64,000 nt of DNA from Arthrobacter sp. H35-D1 (GCF_030063185.1 NZ_JASISP010000001.1:539096-603095); one strand, 5' to 3'. Shown: positions 27,496-35,539, numbered from the stretch's first letter. Numbers and translations: made by a program. The notes: generated by a model from the sequence alone, not told the origin.

Positions 27496-28461
27496 CTAGC
27501 GACCGTAGGCGGTGGCGGGTGCCTTGTGCGTCATGGAAAAATCAAATTCCTGCCAGATCTTCACGTCCGGCCAGTCGCGCGGCACGGGCTCTGCCCGCAG
27601 CTCCAGCACGTTGCCAATCCTGTGCACCAACAGCACCATCTGCGTTCCGTCGGCGGCGGGCGGCAGCGCCACCGTGTCGCCGGAGAACAGCTGGACCCCC
27701 ATGGGGGCGCTGCTGCGGTTGATGAATATGGCGCGGCGCATTTCACGCACATGGCGCAAGGACACCAGCGCCTCCCGGCCGTGGTAACCCACCAAGTCCC
27801 GGTTTCCTGCGGTCGTGACGGGGGTGCCGGCCTTGTGTCCGTCAACTGTTTGTCCGCCTGTCACCCCGCGCACATTCTCCCAAGCGATGGCCGTGCTTCC
27901 GCTGACCACCAAGGTGCCAACGGCAGACTGAACCGCCGACAATCGCAGCACCCTGTCAACGAAATTCAGTTCGTACACGTCTTCAATGCCGGGCGCCGGG
28001 AACAACAACTGGACCTCGCGGTCCTCCAACGTGGCCTTCTCCCGTCGGGCAGCGAGCGTCTGGGCCCGTGCGCCCGTTGAAAACGCCCTGGCGGATGCTC
28101 CTGACGACGCAGTGGACCTGGATGGTGCGGTGGGCGTGGATCTGGAGGACGACGCCGTGGCGCTGCGACCCAGCACCAGTCCGGGCGACCGCGGGGCACC
28201 GGCCTGGTCAACCGGCGGGGCTTGGCGTGCGGACGCAGGTCTGGTTGAGGCTGGGCTGGATGGCGCGGTTGCCGCCGGTCGAAGAGTCAAGGACTGTGCC
28301 GACTGGGCTGATTGTTGCGGGACGCGTTCCTGCTGTGGGCGCTCTTGCGGCACGCTCTGTTGCGGGGCGGCCGCTGCCGAGGATGCCGGTTGGGCGCGGC
28401 CGGGCTTGAGCCGGCGACGCAAAAAAACCAGGTCGGTGCGTGGAGTTGAGGGAACATTCAT
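27496..28461 (-). CDS. Unassigned Ter-operon protein, 321 residues, Pro/Ser-rich N-terminus
   Basis: From ATG 28461 (MNVPSTPRTDLVFLRRRLKPG). Residues about 20-145 are low-complexity, rich in P, A, S, Q and R. Residues about 145-321 form an ordered beta-rich domain: REVQLLFPAPGIEDVYELNF, GTLVVSGSTAIAWENVRG, RAIFINRSSAPMGVQLF and a conserved-looking tail WQEFDFSMTHKAP. The C-terminal part could be a divergent TerD/TerA-like sandwich, but I cannot show the metal-binding motifs and do not assign it. It begins 9 bp after the TerD stop at 28471, so translation is likely coupled. A disordered N-terminus suggests a scaffold or interaction role; that is inference. Confidence 0.75.
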   Translation of the reverse strand: MNVPSTPRTDLVFLRRRLKPGRAQPASSAAAAPQQSVPQERPQQERVPQQSAQSAQSLTLRPAATAPSSPASTRPASARQAPPVDQAGAPRSPGLVLGRSATASSSRSTPTAPSRSTASSGASARAFSTGARAQTLAARREKATLEDREVQLLFPAPGIEDVYELNFVDRVLRLSAVQSAVGTLVVSGSTAIAWENVRGVTGGQTVDGHKAGTPVTTAGNRDLVGYHGREALVSLRHVREMRRAIFINRSSAPMGVQLFSGDTVALPPAADGTQMVLLVHRIGNVLELRAEPVPRDWPDVKIWQEFDFSMTHKAPATAYGR

Positions 28462-28470
28462 GTCGGGGCG

Positions 28471-29022
28471 CTACAGCCTGATTCCGTAGTCCTTGGCCAC
28501 GCCGGCCAAGCCCGTGCTGTAGCCCTGCCCCAGGGCGCGGAATTTCCAGTCAGACCGATGCCTGTACAGTTCACCGAAAATCATGGCGGTGACGGACTCC
28601 AGCTTTTCCACGGACAGGTTGAAACGCACCAGTTCCCGGTCTTCAGCCGTTGCCACGCGGATGTGGGCGCTTCGCACGGCGGCGAAGGTGCCGTTGCCGC
28701 GGAGTTCGGGATCCACATAGGCAAAGAAAATGATCTTTGCAACGTCCTCGGGGACCAGCTTCAGCGCAACGTCGATCTGTTCCTGATCGGCGTCGCCAAC
28801 GAAGGTGACGGAGGAGTCGGCGCTGACAAGTTGGTTGAAAAACACAAGGTGATCGTTGGAAACAGCCTTGTCGTCGCCGTCGCACATCACCACAAACGGG
28901 ACCAGCTCAGCCTGCGGGCCGTGGCTGGGGATGGCGTCCCAGCCCATGCCAACCACCACGTTGTCCAGACCGGGATTTTCTGCAGTCAGGGCAGCATTGG
29001 CCCCTGCCACTAGTGCTGCCAT
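28471..29022 (-). CDS. TerD-family protein lacking the canonical acidic metal motif
   Basis: The 183-residue protein starts at ATG 29022 after GGAGG (7-nt spacing). It clearly belongs to the TerD family: VVGMGWDAIP, VFFNQLVSADSSV, and the ending MIFGELYRHRSDWKFRALGQGYSTGLAGVAKDYGI. The DLDASA calcium-binding motif of its three paralogues is replaced by ELVPFVV, and the [13 protein letters not shown] loop by VGDADQEQID. It probably binds metal weakly or differently. Its start codon lies 13 bp inside the preceding gene. Confidence 0.9.
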   Translation of the reverse strand: MAALVAGANAALTAENPGLDNVVVGMGWDAIPSHGPQAELVPFVVMCDGDDKAVSNDHLVFFNQLVSADSSVTFVGDADQEQIDVALKLVPEDVAKIIFFAYVDPELRGNGTFAAVRSAHIRVATAEDRELVRFNLSVEKLESVTAMIFGELYRHRSDWKFRALGQGYSTGLAGVAKDYGIRL

Positions 29023-29567
29023 TGTTGGCCCTCCAAACGCAATGGGTCCCTTTCAGAAACGGGTTGTTGAAGTTGCAAGGCGGCGTCCTGGGCGGAGAAC
29101 TTGTCCGCCAGGAAACGCCCGTGCGTGGAGAGTTCCTCCACGGCGCCAATGCGAATCTGGTTCAGCAGATCCGCAAGGGTTTGTTCCAGGGTTGCCAGCT
29201 GTTCGGCGAACATCAACGTGGCAGCGGACTCTTCGTGGTGGTGCGCCGGGGGCAGTCCCAAATACGCCTGCAACGGTGTGGGCACATAGCTGCAGATCAT
29301 GGCGTTGAGAAGCACCCTTTGCTCCGTGGAACAGCCCCGGATGCTGATGTCGGCGACGGTGTCGCGCATGAGGTCGCCCAAATGTCGCAGCTGGGACATC
29401 AGCAGGGGAGGGAGCTTGCTTCCGGACCTGCGCACGGAAGCACGCAAACTGTCCACGGCGGCACCCATCTCGGCAATCTCCTCCGCCACCGGATCTGCAC
29501 TAGGGGGTGCAGGCGCTTGAGGCGCCGAAGCCCCGCCAAACCTGCCCCCCATGAAACGGCCAATCAT
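29010..29567 (-). CDS. Unassigned Ter-operon protein, 185 residues
   Basis: From ATG 29567 (MIGRFMGGRFGGASAP). After a short Gly/Pro/Ala-rich start it is mostly helical: IAEMGAAVDSLRASVRR, LRHLGDLMRDTVADI and LMFAEQLATLEQTLADLLNQIR look like amphipathic or coiled-coil helices. There is no signal peptide or membrane segment. It lies between telA (48-bp gap) and the degenerate terD gene, which it overlaps by 13 bp. I do not recognise the family. Position suggests a TelA partner; that is inference. Confidence 0.8.
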   Translation of the reverse strand: MIGRFMGGRFGGASAPQAPAPPSADPVAEEIAEMGAAVDSLRASVRRSGSKLPPLLMSQLRHLGDLMRDTVADISIRGCSTEQRVLLNAMICSYVPTPLQAYLGLPPAHHHEESAATLMFAEQLATLEQTLADLLNQIRIGAVEELSTHGRFLADKFSAQDAALQLQQPVSERDPLRLEGQQWQH

Positions 29568-29615
29568 TGCCCTACCCTTGCCTCGTCGTCTCTCGCGTCG
29601 TCAGTACTGCTCAGA

Positions 29616-30809
29616 CTACTCGCGATCGGACTGGCGTGAACGCTCCAGGTAGGGCTTGGCCTTGGCCAGTCCGTCCTCGAGGGCGTGCACGGTGCCTTCC
29701 ATGTTCTGGGCGGCGGAGGCCCGGAACGTGTCGATGGCATCCATCGTCTCGAAGACGTTGTCGAACGCTTTTTGCAAAGTTTCCACACTGACCCCGGAAC
29801 TGGCGGCCTGCTCGTGGATGCGCACAGTCTGGTCCTTGAGCATCTCGGACGTCTTCAAGATCATGTTGTTCGTGGTGGTGTTGATGGCGTCGATCTGGTC
29901 CAACACCATCTTCTGGTTGGCCAGGGCCTGGGCCACGATGACAGCCGTGCGCAGGGCCGAAATGGTGGTGGTGCGCGCCCGGTCGACTCCCTTGATCAGC
30001 TCAACGTTGTTCTTGCGGATCAAATCCATGGCCAGGTAGCCCTGCACCGAGACGGCCAGCTGGGTCAGGATGTCCTGGTGGCGCTGGCGGATGGGGAAGA
30101 GAACATCTGCTTCGAGCTTCTGGGCCTGCTCAGTTGCACCCGTTGCACGCGTGGCGTCGATCTTCTCAACGCAGGCGGCATCCAGGGCCTTGGCAAACAC
30201 GGCGTATTCGCTCAGGCTCTGCATGGTTTCCCACATCTTGACCTTTTCCCCCGCGAGGGAGGCATTGTCCTTGAGGAGTTCGTCCTGGCCGGCCATGAGC
30301 GACTTGATGATCGCGTCGAGCTGAACCTGCGCCGACTCGTACTTCTGGAAGTACTTGGCCATTTTGTTGCCGCCGGGGATAAAGCCGAGAATCTTGCGCC
30401 CCACACTCAGGTCGGCGTTGTTGGGAGTGAGGTCCTCAACGGTGCTGCGCAGATCGTTCAGGGTGCCGGCAACCTGGGCCTGGGCGCCATTGCCACTCTT
30501 CTTGGCCCCTGACACGGAGGTGGTGGAGCGCTCCAACATACGGCTGGAGGCGTTCGAGGAGGACGTCATTTCCGTCCCGGCCAGCTTGGAAATCCCATCA
30601 ACTTTCGTGGTGAACTCGGGGCTGCGGGCGTCAAACGTGGCGATCTCGGCAATGAATTCCTTCGCCTGAACGTTGATCTCGCTCTGGCGCTCCGCCGGCA
30701 CTGGAACCATGCCGGGGGCTTCGTCCGCTGCAACAATTTCCGGGGAGTCGGGAGCCTTCAGCACAAGGGCGGTTTCGGCTTCTGTGGGAGGAGTCAAAGG
30801 TGAAGTCAT
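29616..30809 (-). CDS. telA: TelA toxic-anion-resistance protein
   Basis: The 397-residue protein starts at ATG 30809 after AGGATCT. It is mainly alpha-helical and matches TelA/YceH: ISKLAGTEMTSSSNASSRML, FIPGGNKMAKYFQKYESAQ, QLAVSVQGYLAMDLIRKNNVELI and TTTISALRTAVIVAQALANQK (each read in part). TelA proteins are cytosolic or peripheral-membrane partners of the TerC/TerD system and are linked to resistance to tellurite and other stresses. Here it lies between the three canonical terD genes and the degenerate one. Confidence 0.93.
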   Translation of the reverse strand: MTSPLTPPTEAETALVLKAPDSPEIVAADEAPGMVPVPAERQSEINVQAKEFIAEIATFDARSPEFTTKVDGISKLAGTEMTSSSNASSRMLERSTTSVSGAKKSGNGAQAQVAGTLNDLRSTVEDLTPNNADLSVGRKILGFIPGGNKMAKYFQKYESAQVQLDAIIKSLMAGQDELLKDNASLAGEKVKMWETMQSLSEYAVFAKALDAACVEKIDATRATGATEQAQKLEADVLFPIRQRHQDILTQLAVSVQGYLAMDLIRKNNVELIKGVDRARTTTISALRTAVIVAQALANQKMVLDQIDAINTTTNNMILKTSEMLKDQTVRIHEQAASSGVSVETLQKAFDNVFETMDAIDTFRASAAQNMEGTVHALEDGLAKAKPYLERSRQSDRE

Positions 30810-30852
30810 TGGGAGATCCTATTTTCGAATAGCAGGACAGGGAAGGAGTGGT

Positions 30853-30917
30853 TGGGCCCACGCACCAGGGACGAGTTTGTTGGGCCCACATATGGGCCCA
30901 CACCTCCGAGGGGCCCC
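30853..30917. repeat. Cluster of TGGGCCCA palindromes between telA and terD
   Basis: TGGGCCCA occurs at 30853-30860, 30881-30888 and 30893-30900, and GGGGCCCC at 30910-30917, in the 152-bp gap between two minus-strand genes. Copies two and three can pair as a hairpin around CATA. The cluster could be an attenuator between the terD block and telA or a protein-binding array. No T-run follows. Confidence 0.5.
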
Positions 30918-30961
30918 AATTCCAGACGCGCCAGCGGCTGGATTTGGGGAGGAGGTGGGGA

Positions 30962-31543
30962 CTAGCCCAGCGGTACGCCAAAGTCGGTGGCAATGCCGGC
31001 CAAGCCCGCGGCGTAGCCCTGGCCCACCGCCTTGAACTTCCACTCTGCGCCGTTGCGGTAGATTTCTGCAAACAGCATGGAAGTTTCCGGGGCAGCGTCC
31101 TCGCTCAGGTCAAAGCGCACCACTTCGGCATCGTTGCTTTGGTTGACCACGCGGCAGTAGGCTCCGCGAACCTGGCCAAAGTTCTGCCCGCGCTCATCAG
31201 CTTGGTCGATGGAGACCACAATGACCACGCGTTCGACGTCGGCGGCGACCTTTGTCAGGTCGATCAGGATTTGCTCGTCGTCGCCTTCGCCCTCGCCGGA
31301 ACGGTTGTCGCCAAGGTGCGTGACAGAACCGTCCTTGGCTGCTGGCTGGTTGTAAAAAATGAAGTCCTCGCCCGTTCGCACCTTGCCGGTGGCGCCGACA
31401 AGGAGTGCCGAAGCGTCCAGGTCAAACGCTTCGCCAGTGGTGGTGCGAGGATCCCAACCCAAACCAACCAGTGCCTGTTGCAGGCCGGGGTCGGTTTTGG
31501 TCAAGGAAAGATTGTTGCCTTTTGCAAGTGTCAGTCCAGCCAT
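30962..31543 (-). CDS. TerD-family calcium-binding stress protein (copy 1)
   Basis: The 193-residue protein has all TerD signatures: [13 protein letters not shown] start, [22 protein letters not shown], a [15 protein letters not shown] loop, and the ending [20 protein letters not shown]. The DLDAS and GEGEGDDE acidic groups form the two calcium sites known for TerD. It is highly similar to the next gene upstream (31619-32200), and the pair looks like a tandem duplication. It is cytosolic; TerD proteins are thought to gather at the membrane with TerC in response to metal or stress. Confidence 0.94.
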   Translation of the reverse strand: MAGLTLAKGNNLSLTKTDPGLQQALVGLGWDPRTTTGEAFDLDASALLVGATGKVRTGEDFIFYNQPAAKDGSVTHLGDNRSGEGEGDDEQILIDLTKVAADVERVVIVVSIDQADERGQNFGQVRGAYCRVVNQSNDAEVVRFDLSEDAAPETSMLFAEIYRNGAEWKFKAVGQGYAAGLAGIATDFGVPLG

Positions 31544-31618
31544 GAAATTTTGTCCTTACCTTGTGAATGGTCAATAAGTGCCGGTGCGCGCCTTGCGCCG
31601 CGCACCGGCAGCGGGATG

Positions 31619-32200
31619 CTAGCCCAGGACGATGCCGAAGTCGGTGGCGATCCCGTGCAGTCCGCTTGCGTAGCCCTGGCCAACGGCGCGGAACTTCCAC
31701 TCGGCGCCATTGCGGTAAATCTCGGCGAAGACCATCGTTGTCTCCGATGCGGCATCTTCGGAGAGGTCGTAGCGGACAATCTCCTGGTCGTTTTGCTGGT
31801 TGACCACTCGGCAAAATGCGTCCCGGACTTGGCCAAAGTTTTGGTGTCGGGCTTCGGCCTGGTCGATCGAGACCACAATGACAACACGGTCGATGTCGGC
31901 GGCGATGGCTGCGAGGTTGACCAGTATCTGCTCGTCGTCGCCTTCGCCTTCACCTGTGCGGTTGTCGCCCTGGTGGACTACGGAACCGTCCTTGGACTCC
32001 AGCTGGTTGTAAAAGATGAAGTCGTCATTGTTGCGGACCTTGCCGCTGCTGGTGACAAGGATGGCGGAAGCGTCAAGGTCGAACTCGTCGCCACTGGTGG
32101 TGCGCGGATCCCAGCCCAAGCCGATCATGGCCATTTGCAGGCCTGGGTCAGCCTTGGTCAGGGAAAGGTTGCTGCCCTTGGAAAGTGTCAAAGATGCCAT
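31619..32200 (-). CDS. terD: TerD-family calcium-binding stress protein (copy 2)
   Basis: The 193-residue protein starts at ATG 32200 after GGAGTT. Motifs: [52 protein letters not shown] and [20 protein letters not shown]. Calcium-ligand residues are complete. It lies 75 bp upstream of copy 1 and shares most residues with it, which supports duplication in place. The symbol terD is used for the family; orthology to terD versus terE cannot be decided here. Confidence 0.94.
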   Translation of the reverse strand: MASLTLSKGSNLSLTKADPGLQMAMIGLGWDPRTTSGDEFDLDASAILVTSSGKVRNNDDFIFYNQLESKDGSVVHQGDNRTGEGEGDDEQILVNLAAIAADIDRVVIVVSIDQAEARHQNFGQVRDAFCRVVNQQNDQEIVRYDLSEDAASETTMVFAEIYRNGAEWKFRAVGQGYASGLHGIATDFGIVLG

Positions 32201-32270
32201 GAAGAATGAACTCCTTTAATTCTCGAACCGTCGTTAAATGCGCTAAAACGAATGAATACTTGTGGCGACC

Positions 32271-32864
32271 CTACAGTGCGTTGGCCGCCGGCTGGATCAA
32301 GTCCATCACAGTGCGGCCGTTGGCGCGGTCGCCGATGGCAGTAAACTTCCAACCGGTTCCTTCGCGGGAGACCTTCGACATGATCATTGCAGTGTGCGTC
32401 CCGGCATCGGTCAGCTGGAAACGTGCCACTTCAGGCGAGCCTGCCGTTGAGTCGTCAACCAGGCGGCAGAAGGCGTTTTCAATGGTGTCGAAGGTTTGGC
32501 GGCTGTAGCTGCTGATGACGAACACGATTTGTGCAACAGCGGGGGAAACGGTCGACAGGTCAACCAAGATGGTCTCGTCGTCGCCTTCGCCCTCTCCGGT
32601 GAGGTTGTCACCGGTGTGCTGCGTGGAACCGTCCTTGCTTTGGAGCTGGTTGAAGAACACCGTGTCAACGGCCTTGCCGGCGCCATCAAAGAAAATGGCC
32701 GACGCATCCAGATCGACGTCGGCTGGCTTTTTCATGCCGCCGAACAGGCCGCGCTTGACGGGGGCTGCCGTGTCCCAACCCAAGCCCATGCGCACCCGGG
32801 TGAGGGCGGCGCCGTCGTTCTTCTTCAGTGAAAGGGCTTCGCCCTTTTGCAAACTAAGTCCCAT
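32271..32864 (-). CDS. TerD-family protein (TerZ/TerX-like)
   Basis: Starting at ATG 32864 after GGAGA the protein has 197 residues (MGLSLQKGEALSLKK). It carries an insert (VKRGLFGGMKKPA) between the GLGWD motif and DVDLDASAIFFD, a hallmark of the TerZ/TerX subgroup. The [14 protein letters not shown] loop is intact. A C-terminal WKFTAIGDRANGRTV replaces the WKFRAVGQGY of TerD. It is the second gene of the operon, right after the DUF475 membrane protein. A longer frame from 32930 would begin in the 5' leader and is rejected. Confidence 0.92.
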   Translation of the reverse strand: MGLSLQKGEALSLKKNDGAALTRVRMGLGWDTAAPVKRGLFGGMKKPADVDLDASAIFFDGAGKAVDTVFFNQLQSKDGSTQHTGDNLTGEGEGDDETILVDLSTVSPAVAQIVFVISSYSRQTFDTIENAFCRLVDDSTAGSPEVARFQLTDAGTHTAMIMSKVSREGTGWKFTAIGDRANGRTVMDLIQPAANAL

Positions 32865-32913
32865 GTTGTTGTTCTCCTTTGAATTGGATGGCAAAAATTT
32901 TGGTGGGTTGTTT

Positions 32914-34023
32914 CTATGTTGAAAGTTCATCCACTTTAGGCTGTTCCGCAGCTGCCAATCGTTTGTTGCGAACGATCGAGGACAGGAAGGCGGCTCCGAT
33001 GAAGAACACCCCGATCAGCCCCGTGATCACCTCATTGACTTCGAGGCTGATGGTCAGCAGCAGAATAACGGCCAGGGCGCCAATGGCCCAGTGTGCGCCG
33101 TGGTCCAAGTATTCGTAGTCGTCCAGGGTGCCTTCGCGGACCAGGAACACCGTGAGTGAGCGGACGAACAGTGCGCCGATCAGGCCCAGGCCCAGGGCGA
33201 TGATGATGGGGTCGGAGGTGATGGCGAAGGCTCCGATGACGCCGTCGAACGAGAAGGACGCGTCAATGACCTCGAGGTAGATGAACAGCATGAACGCGGC
33301 CTTGCCGACCGCCTTGCCCACGCCCTTGTTGTTCTTCTTGGCGATTTTCGCCGCCTCGGCCGACTCGTGTTCGTCCTCGTCGTCGTCGACATTGAACATC
33401 TCGCCCAGCCCATTGACGAGCATGTAGGTGATCATGCCGAGAATGCCGGCAATCAGGACATCGATTTCCTTGCCGGGACGGACCATGGCGGCTGCTGCGA
33501 GCAAGATCAGGAGGGAAATCGCCATGGAGGCCCCGTGCAGGCGGCCAATGAAAGCCAGCGGTTTTTCCAAAAAGCTGAGCCAGTGCAGTTCGCGCTCTTC
33601 AAACATGAAGTCAAGGAACAGCATGAGCAGGAAGACGCCACCGAACGCGGCAATTTGCGGGTGAGCGTCATGGAGCAGGTAGGCGTAGCTCCCGGGGGTG
33701 CCGATGTCGCCCTTTTCCAGGGCCAGCTGGACGGCTTCGACCGGGTTGAGGTCGGCTGTGACACCGACAATCAACAAGGGGAAGGCGACGCGCATGCCAA
33801 CAACGGCAATCAAGATGCCCACGGTTAGGAAGATTTTCTGCCAGAACGCATTCATCTTTTCCAAGATGCGTGCGTTGACCACTGCGTTGTCGAAACTGAG
33901 GCTGACCTCAAGCACACCCAAGATGGCACAGAGGATCAGGGCTTGGATGCCACCGTAGAAGTAAGCGACTACGAGCGCCACTGCGGATATCCCGAAGGAC
34001 CAGCCAAAAGTCTTTAAGATCAC
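32914..34023 (-). CDS. DUF475 / TerC-superfamily integral membrane protein
   Basis: The 369-residue protein begins at GTG 34023, nine bases after GAGGAG. It has about nine membrane segments, with the acidic membrane motifs of the TerC superfamily: LEVSLSFDNAVVNARIL in the first half and LEVIDASFSFDGVIGAFAI in the second. A charged loop (DDDEDEHESAEAAKIAKK) separates the halves. These proteins are presumed metal (Mn/Ca-type) transporters or anchors for TerD. It is the first gene of the Ter operon. Confidence 0.92.
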   Translation of the reverse strand: MILKTFGWSFGISAVALVVAYFYGGIQALILCAILGVLEVSLSFDNAVVNARILEKMNAFWQKIFLTVGILIAVVGMRVAFPLLIVGVTADLNPVEAVQLALEKGDIGTPGSYAYLLHDAHPQIAAFGGVFLLMLFLDFMFEERELHWLSFLEKPLAFIGRLHGASMAISLLILLAAAAMVRPGKEIDVLIAGILGMITYMLVNGLGEMFNVDDDEDEHESAEAAKIAKKNNKGVGKAVGKAAFMLFIYLEVIDASFSFDGVIGAFAITSDPIIIALGLGLIGALFVRSLTVFLVREGTLDDYEYLDHGAHWAIGALAVILLLTISLEVNEVITGLIGVFFIGAAFLSSIVRNKRLAAAEQPKVDELST

Positions 34024-34091
34024 GCGCTGACAAGCTCCTCGAACGTTCCCTGGGTTGTATCGGCAGGGTTTGCGGTTGTTGTAAGTGGGGG

Positions 34092-34182
34092 CTTCACGCG
34101 GTCCGACGGCACACGCGTGGATCCTTCAAAGTCAATTGTCCCCAAACACGCCATATATTCCTAACGGTTGGACCGCGTGAAG
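34092..34182. promoter_or_regulatory. 13-bp perfect inverted repeat upstream of the Ter operon
   Basis: CTTCACGCGGTCC (34092-34104) and GGACCGCGTGAAG (34170-34182) are exact complements separated by 65 bp, in the 232-bp gap between the cation-efflux gene and the first Ter gene. The loop is A/T-richer and should hold the Ter promoter. The arrangement could bind a dimer at two sites by looping or form a long-loop hairpin ending the efflux transcript. Confidence 0.5.
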
Positions 34183-34255
34183 GGTTCCCATTTGGCCTGC
34201 AGTGTGGTGGGGGTCATGATGCCCCGGCGAGGTTCGGGCTGCGCGCCCACGGCGG

Positions 34256-35026
34256 TTAGCCGCGCTGCTCCGGTTCTGCCCCCGGCTGGCAGCAGGCGCA
34301 TTCACTGGCTTGGACGCTCGACACCTGGGCTGCGGTATCCGCCGCGCAGCAGTCATCCGCAGCGTCCTCGACCTCATCGTCGCTTTGCTGCAGCGGCGTG
34401 CAGCAGGTCTCGCCGCGCCAGGCGTCGCGTCCTTCCTTTATTGCCAGACCGGCGATCACGAGTGCGGCGATGGGATCGGCCCATGACCATCCCAGGAGGC
34501 TGTTGAGCAGCAGACCCACCAAAAGTACGGCTGACAGGTAGGTGCACAGAAGGGTTTGCTTAGAATCCGCGACAGCGGAACGTGAGCCGAGTTCCCGTCC
34601 GGCCCGGCGCTGCGCCCAGGAGAGCACGGGCATGATCGCCAAGCTGACGGCAGCGAGGATGATGCCCACTCTGGAGTGCTCTGCCTGGCGGCCCGTGAGC
34701 AAAGAACTGAGCGCATCGGTGGCGACGAATGCCGCCAGTGCGAAGAAGGAGAATGCGATGATGCGCAGGGCCTTCTTCTCACGCTTCTCGGGATCACGGG
34801 CGCTGAATTGCCAAGCCAGCGCAGCAGCGGAGGACACCTCCATGATGGAGTCCAGGCCGAAGCCGATGAGCGCGCTGGACGATGCGCCCATTCCTGCCCC
34901 GAGGGCAATGACGGCTTCGATGACGTTGTAAGTAATGGTGGCGCCGACAAAGAGCCGGATCCTGCGGTTTAAAATTCGGCGGCGGTCAACTGTGACGGCG
35001 GGGCCAAGCAGGCTCGTAGCTGCCAT
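34256..35026 (-). CDS. CDF-like cation efflux protein with cysteine-rich tail
   Basis: The 256-residue protein starts at ATG 35026, overlapping the stop of the sensor gene (TGATG). It has about five to six membrane segments with CDF-type intramembrane aspartates in ALIGFGLDSIMEV and SAVADSKQTLLC. The usual cytoplasmic C-terminal domain is absent. Instead the last 50 residues are cysteine-rich (ETCC, DDCCAADT, ECACCQPG), a likely metal-binding tail. With the CmtR-like sensor in one transcript, export of Cd, Pb or Zn is the best guess. Confidence 0.87.
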   Translation of the reverse strand: MAATSLLGPAVTVDRRRILNRRIRLFVGATITYNVIEAVIALGAGMGASSSALIGFGLDSIMEVSSAAALAWQFSARDPEKREKKALRIIAFSFFALAAFVATDALSSLLTGRQAEHSRVGIILAAVSLAIMPVLSWAQRRAGRELGSRSAVADSKQTLLCTYLSAVLLVGLLLNSLLGWSWADPIAALVIAGLAIKEGRDAWRGETCCTPLQQSDDEVEDAADDCCAADTAAQVSSVQASECACCQPGAEPEQRG

Positions 35027-35355
35027 CAGCAGCACTCTTCCGTCACGGCGGCTGCGCAGTATTCCGGGTCCACGGCGAGGATGACGTCCAACAGATCTGC
35101 CAAGGCGTGACTGATTTTGGGGTCCGCCAACTCATAGCGGGTCCGCCTCCCTTCCGGGACTGCCACCACCAGGCCGCAACCGCGCAGGCAGGCCAAGTTG
35201 TTGGAGAGGCTTTGTCTGCTGATGCCCAGGACGTCGGCCAGCTCGGAGGGATAGCCCGGACCGTCGCGCAGGGTCAAGAGGATCCGCGCCCGCTTGGGGT
35301 CCGAGAGTGCATGTCCGAATCTGCCAAGGACAGCCGAGTGCGCTACAGTTTCCAT
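35026..35355 (-). CDS. cmtR: ArsR/SmtB-family metal sensor, CmtR-like
   Basis: The start at ATG 35355 gives METVAHSAVLGRFG and 109 residues; a GTG at 35370 is also possible. The winged helix (LADVLGISRQSLSNNLACLRGCGLVV) carries CLRGC in the recognition helix, matching the cysteine pair of the Cd/Pb sensor CmtR. A further cysteine (EYC) and a CC end the protein. CmtR-type proteins leave DNA on binding Cd(II) or Pb(II). It is co-transcribed with the cation-efflux gene. Confidence 0.85.
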   Translation of the reverse strand: METVAHSAVLGRFGHALSDPKRARILLTLRDGPGYPSELADVLGISRQSLSNNLACLRGCGLVVAVPEGRRTRYELADPKISHALADLLDVILAVDPEYCAAAVTEECC

Positions 35356-35380
35356 TCGCCCATGGTACACAAATTTCTGT

Positions 35381-35398
35381 ATTCAAGAAATTCTGAAT
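35381..35398. promoter_or_regulatory. Probable operator of the CmtR-like sensor
   Basis: ATTCAAGAAATTCTGAAT is an imperfect dyad with ATTCA/TGAAT outer arms, located 26 bp upstream of the sensor ATG. Its size and A/T-rich dyad form fit ArsR/SmtB-family operators. It is in the right place for autorepression of the sensor-efflux operon. Confidence 0.55.
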
Positions 35399-35539
35399 AG
35401 ATTTACCTTGAACAGTGACGAAATTAACCAAGTGCTTGGGCTGGCCGTTCTTGGACTGCCTGCTGGGTCTGTGTTCGGTGCAGCACCCGACTCGCCCCCG
35501 GCTCCCAGCACCGGAGCGCTCCGAAAGTAGACTGGCTCC

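Noticed and set aside
30848..32209. Plus-strand open frame of 453 codons across two terD genes
   Set aside because: The apparent internal repeat in its product only reflects the two similar terD genes on the other strand.
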